This document shows, one piece after another, positions 6,434-9,089 of a stretch of DNA of 9,089 nt. A model generated the notes under the pieces. It made no database searches. It had not been told where the DNA came from and was given only the letters and a program-made list of their open reading frames with translations. Each line of letters begins with the position of its first letter. Position 1 is the stretch's first letter. Origin of the DNA: an uncultured bacterium. Its GTDB lineage: Bacteria > Bacteroidota > Bacteroidia > Bacteroidales > Bacteroidaceae. A program made the translations under genes and the position numbers. Where the stretch lies: assembly GCA_905215575.1 (NCBI GenBank), contig CAJMQV010000073.1:1-9089 (forward strand), in the 5' to 3' direction.

Positions 6434-7447
6434 TTATTTTTGTTCTTTAGCTGCAATAGCCTGATTTGCGGTGATGGCTACCATGGTGTAAACATCCTCG
6501 ATAGAGCAACCGCGTGACAAGTCGTTCACCGGACGGGCGATACCCTGAAGGATAGGGCCGATAGCTTCGGCATTACCCAGACGCTGAACCAGCTTGTAAG
6601 AGATGTTACCAACTTCCAGGTTCGGTACAACCAATACGTTGGCGTGTCCGGCAATCAGAGAACCCGGAGCCTTGCTGCTTCCTACTGATGGAACCAGAGC
6701 TGCGTCGGCCTGTAATTCGCCGTCGATGCTCAGACCCGGTGCCAGTTCGCGTGCGATGCGGGTTGCCTCTACAACCTTGTCTACTACTTCATGCTTGGCA
6801 GAACCCTTGGTAGAGAAGCTCAACATAGCTACTTTAGGATCAAGACCGGCTACTGACTTGGCTGTGTCTGCGGTACAAACGGCAATCTGAGCCAACTGAT
6901 TGGCATCCGGAACCGGAGTTACGGCAACGTCACCCATTACCAATACACCGTTCTTACCGTAATTAGGAGCCTTGGTCAAAAGAAGCATGGCACCAGAAAC
7001 ACAAGTAATACCCGGAGCAGTCTTGATAATCTGCAATGCAGGACGCAATACATCACCGGTAGTGTTGCGGGCACCGGCCAGCTGACCGTCTGCATCACCT
7101 GCCTTGATCATCAGACAGCCGAAATACAACGGATCGAGCACTTTCTTGCGTGCCTCTTCAATAGTCATGCCTTTCTTTTTGCGGAGTTCGCAAAGCAGTT
7201 CGGCATATTCTTCTTTCTTCTCTGAAGTTTCAGGATCGATGATGGTTGCCTTGTGGATGTTTCCCAATCCCCATTTCTTGGCAGCCTCTTCAATCTCGGC
7301 TACATTACCCAGAATAATCAGATCAGCCACTTCGTCAGTCAGAATCTGATTGGCAGCCTTCAATGTACGTTCTTCTGTTCCTTCCGGAAGCACGATGCGC
7401 TGTTTGTTTGCCTGTGCGCGTGCTACAATTTCTTTGATCAAGTCCAT
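6434..7447 (-). CDS. pta: Phosphate acetyltransferase (phosphotransacetylase), short form
   Basis: The enzyme converts acetyl-CoA and phosphate to acetyl phosphate and CoA, feeding AckA. It has 337 residues from the chosen start, the single PTA_PTB-domain form, without the extra N-terminal regulatory region of the ~714-residue enterobacterial Pta. Family blocks include RIVLPEGTEERTLKAA near the N terminus, DGQLAGARNTTGDVLRPAL, GDVAVTPVPDANQLAQIA, STKGSAKHEVV, DGELQADAALVP and the C-terminal GHANVLVVPNLEVGNISYKL. The frame is open to an ATG at 7504, 19 codons further upstream. I prefer the ATG at 7447 (MDLIKEIVARAQ) because homologous short forms begin this way, and because a TACTTTTG promoter box (minus strand, 7499-7492) lies inside the extension, so the upper ATG would not be on the message. 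pta is the first gene of the pta-ackA operon and is divergent from the DUF2156-GNAT gene. Confidence 0.96.
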   Translation of the reverse strand: MDLIKEIVARAQANKQRIVLPEGTEERTLKAANQILTDEVADLIILGNVAEIEEAAKKWGLGNIHKATIIDPETSEKKEEYAELLCELRKKKGMTIEEARKKVLDPLYFGCLMIKAGDADGQLAGARNTTGDVLRPALQIIKTAPGITCVSGAMLLLTKAPNYGKNGVLVMGDVAVTPVPDANQLAQIAVCTADTAKSVAGLDPKVAMLSFSTKGSAKHEVVDKVVEATRIARELAPGLSIDGELQADAALVPSVGSSKAPGSLIAGHANVLVVPNLEVGNISYKLVQRLGNAEAIGPILQGIARPVNDLSRGCSIEDVYTMVAITANQAIAAKEQK

Positions 7448-7484
7448 ATCTGTTGTTTTATAAATACTTTCTATTTGTAATATC

Positions 7485-7528
7485 AACTTTGCAAAAGTAC
7501 GCATTTTTCGGTAAAGTAGCCTAACAAA
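7485..7528 (-). promoter_or_regulatory. pta-ackA promoter, TAnnTTTG type
   Basis: On the minus strand, TACTTTTG (7499-7492) matches the Bacteroides -7 consensus, and a TTTG at 7528-7525 could serve as the -33 box, although the 25-base gap is longer than the usual 19-21. The transcript would start near 7485, giving a leader of about 38 bases before the ATG at 7447. The box is clear; its pairing with this -33 element is uncertain. Confidence 0.55.
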
Positions 7529-7610
7529 AAGAATTTTATTTTTTGAGAATCTGCCAGATTTGATAAAATCTTTCTAAATTCGTTTTCCTAATTCGTAAAC
7601 AAGCTGATTT
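7529..7610 (+). promoter_or_regulatory. Short divergent promoter region for the DUF2156-GNAT gene
   Basis: The sequence upstream of 7611 must carry the promoter for the rightward gene. The best candidate is a TTTG at 7542-7545 followed 21 bases later by AATCTTTC (7567-7574), which misses the TAnnTTTG consensus at two positions. The assignment is weak. No Shine-Dalgarno is seen before the ATG, as is usual in this phylum. Confidence 0.25.
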
Positions 7611-9050
7611 ATGGCACTTTCTTTTCACACTCTTTCGTTGGAGGATCGCGAATTGATTCTCAGTTATACCCGAAATGCAGATTTGCAGAATTGTGATCTG
7701 GCTTTTGCCAATCTCTATGCCTGGCAGTTCCTTTATCAGACCGAGATTGCCGAGTGGAACGGTTTTCTGCTGTTCCGTTTTTATGCCGACGGGCATCTGG
7801 CTTATCTGATGCCTTTGGGACAGGGTAGCTGGCGTGAAGTGATTGAACAGATGCATCAGGATGCTTGTCAGTTAGGACATCCTTTGTTGATTTTAGGGGT
7901 AACCGAGGAGATGAAGCATTATATTCAGGGCATCTGTTCCAGCAAGTTTGTCATTAACCCGAATCGGGAATATGCCGATTATATTTATCTTCGGGAGAGC
8001 CTGGCGACACTGGCCGGAAAGAAGTTGCAGCCCAAGAGAAACCATACGAACAAATTCCGGCGTCTTTATCCGGATTATGAATATCGTCCGCTTACACGTG
8101 AACTGATTCCATTATGCTTGCAATTGGATGAGGAATGGGCGGCACAGAAAACGGTTCCGGGAGAGCAGCGTGCCGTAGAATCTGAGAAGAAGGCCATTCG
8201 TAGGGCTCTGGAGCATTTCGAGGAACTGGGGATTATTGGAGGAACGCTTTTTGTAGGTGGAAAATTAGTGGCTTTCACTTACGGCGCTCCGATTAATGAT
8301 TCTACTTTTGATGTCTGTGTGGAAAAGGCGGACACGGCCTATGAAGGGGCTTATGCCATGATCAATCAGGAGTTTGTGAACCATTTGCCGGAACAGTATC
8401 GTTACATCAATCGGGAAGAGGATCTGGGTATTGAGGGATTGCGCAAGGCCAAACTTTCGTATATGCCCCATCAGGTGCTGATGAAATATAGCATGTGGTC
8501 TTTTTGCTCTTTGCAGGGGAAATGTGCCTGTGAGATGCGGAGTGATGATGAACTCCATGTGGAGTGGCAGACGCGTGCGCTCTGGAAACTCTGTTTTGGG
8601 GATAGTGATTCGTTTTTGGATTTGTTCTTTTCCAAGAAATACAAGCCTCAGAACAATAGCTTTATCCGTAAGGACGGCAAGGTGGTCAGTGCCTTGCAGC
8701 GCTTGCCGTACCGCATGAGTTATGCGGGGCTGGATGTGGCGGTGGCCTATGTGGCCGGAGCTTCGACTTTACCGGAGCAGCGTGGCCGTGGTCTGATGAC
8801 GCAGTTGCTGGCCGAAGCTCATGAGTGTATGTATCGGGAGGGTAAGGTCTTTTCTTTGCTGATTCCGGCAAACGAGGGATTGGTTGATTTTTATGCCCGG
8901 TCGGGATATGCTTGTTGTAAAGGGGGGGTAGAGGATGTAAGTCGCCTTTCAGTGGCGCCGTTTTCTGTGTCCGATATCTCTCATACTCAGCTCTCGGAAG
9001 CAGCTTGTGAGGAGATGGTTGATTTTATGGAGCAAATCCGGAATTTCTGA
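7611..9050 (+). CDS. DUF2156-GNAT two-domain protein
   Basis: This 479-residue protein joins two acyltransferase-fold halves. Residues 1-295 match DUF2156, related to the soluble domain of phosphatidylglycerol lysyltransferases: ANLYAWQF (33-40), KKLQPKRNHTNKFRR (137-151), DEEWAAQK (173-180), LVAFTYGAP (219-227), and the conserved REEDLGIEGLRKAKLSYMP (268-286). Residues 315-450 look like an N-acetyltransferase of the GNAT superfamily, with the acetyl-CoA loop in the STLPEQRGRGLMTQLL block (385-400; Arg391-Gly-Arg-Gly) and LIPANEGLVDFYARSGY (417-433), the latter reminiscent of Eis-type enzymes. There are no membrane helices, so it lacks the flippase half of true MprF proteins. The substrate is unknown; transfer of an amino acid from tRNA is a family-based guess for the first half, acetylation of an amine for the second. 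A run of seven G (8922-8928) lies in the GNAT part; the frame is intact across it. The gene ends 39 bases before the window edge. Confidence 0.88.
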   Translation: MALSFHTLSLEDRELILSYTRNADLQNCDLAFANLYAWQFLYQTEIAEWNGFLLFRFYADGHLAYLMPLGQGSWREVIEQMHQDACQLGHPLLILGVTEEMKHYIQGICSSKFVINPNREYADYIYLRESLATLAGKKLQPKRNHTNKFRRLYPDYEYRPLTRELIPLCLQLDEEWAAQKTVPGEQRAVESEKKAIRRALEHFEELGIIGGTLFVGGKLVAFTYGAPINDSTFDVCVEKADTAYEGAYAMINQEFVNHLPEQYRYINREEDLGIEGLRKAKLSYMPHQVLMKYSMWSFCSLQGKCACEMRSDDELHVEWQTRALWKLCFGDSDSFLDLFFSKKYKPQNNSFIRKDGKVVSALQRLPYRMSYAGLDVAVAYVAGASTLPEQRGRGLMTQLLAEAHECMYREGKVFSLLIPANEGLVDFYARSGYACCKGGVEDVSRLSVAPFSVSDISHTQLSEAACEEMVDFMEQIRNF

Positions 9051-9089
9051 AAGAGGGCAATGCTATCAGCGACTTTATGAGTCCGGACC

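Overview
The window looks like chromosomal DNA of a gut-type Bacteroidales bacterium (Bacteroides/Phocaeicola/Prevotella-like). The supporting signs are: promoters of the TAnnTTTG (-7) type, almost no Shine-Dalgarno sequences in front of the genes, a one-domain phosphotransacetylase paired with acetate kinase, and an LpxH-type enzyme for lipid A synthesis next to a Bacteroidetes-style glycosyltransferase and RadC. The genus is an inference; no rRNA or other species marker is present.

Layout. (1) Positions 1-2523, plus strand: a tightly packed row of four genes, namely the C-terminal part of a membrane-anchored family 2 glycosyltransferase, radC, a MIP18/DUF59 iron-sulfur assembly factor, and an LpxH-like UDP-2,3-diacylglucosamine hydrolase. 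The last two overlap by one base. A strong hairpin terminator follows at about 2549-2596. (2) Positions 2597-5130: a visibly AT-rich accessory stretch between two housekeeping blocks. It holds a second, unusual terminator-like structure with a duplicated 5' arm, a short ORF that looks like the tail of a decayed gene, a promoter-like sequence, and a two-gene cassette (370 and 231 codons, 2 bases apart) coding for proteins I do not recognise. (3) Positions 5134-7504, minus strand: a pta-ackA operon converging on the cassette, with a perfect 10-bp hairpin terminator between them. (4) Positions 7611-9050, plus strand, divergent from pta: one long protein joining a DUF2156 (aminoacyl-lipid transferase-like) half to a GNAT acetyltransferase half.

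How the genes work together. Pta and AckA turn acetyl-CoA into acetate and ATP, the main energy-yielding end of mixed-acid fermentation; the AckA catalytic residues are all in place. LpxH and the glycosyltransferase point to envelope lipid and polysaccharide synthesis; RadC and the MIP18 protein are general housekeeping. The AT-rich cassette shares no evident function with its neighbours and is the best candidate here for an undescribed system. Its composition, its position between two terminators and its two-gene format suggest a horizontally acquired accessory (possibly defence-like) module, but no recognised domain proves this.
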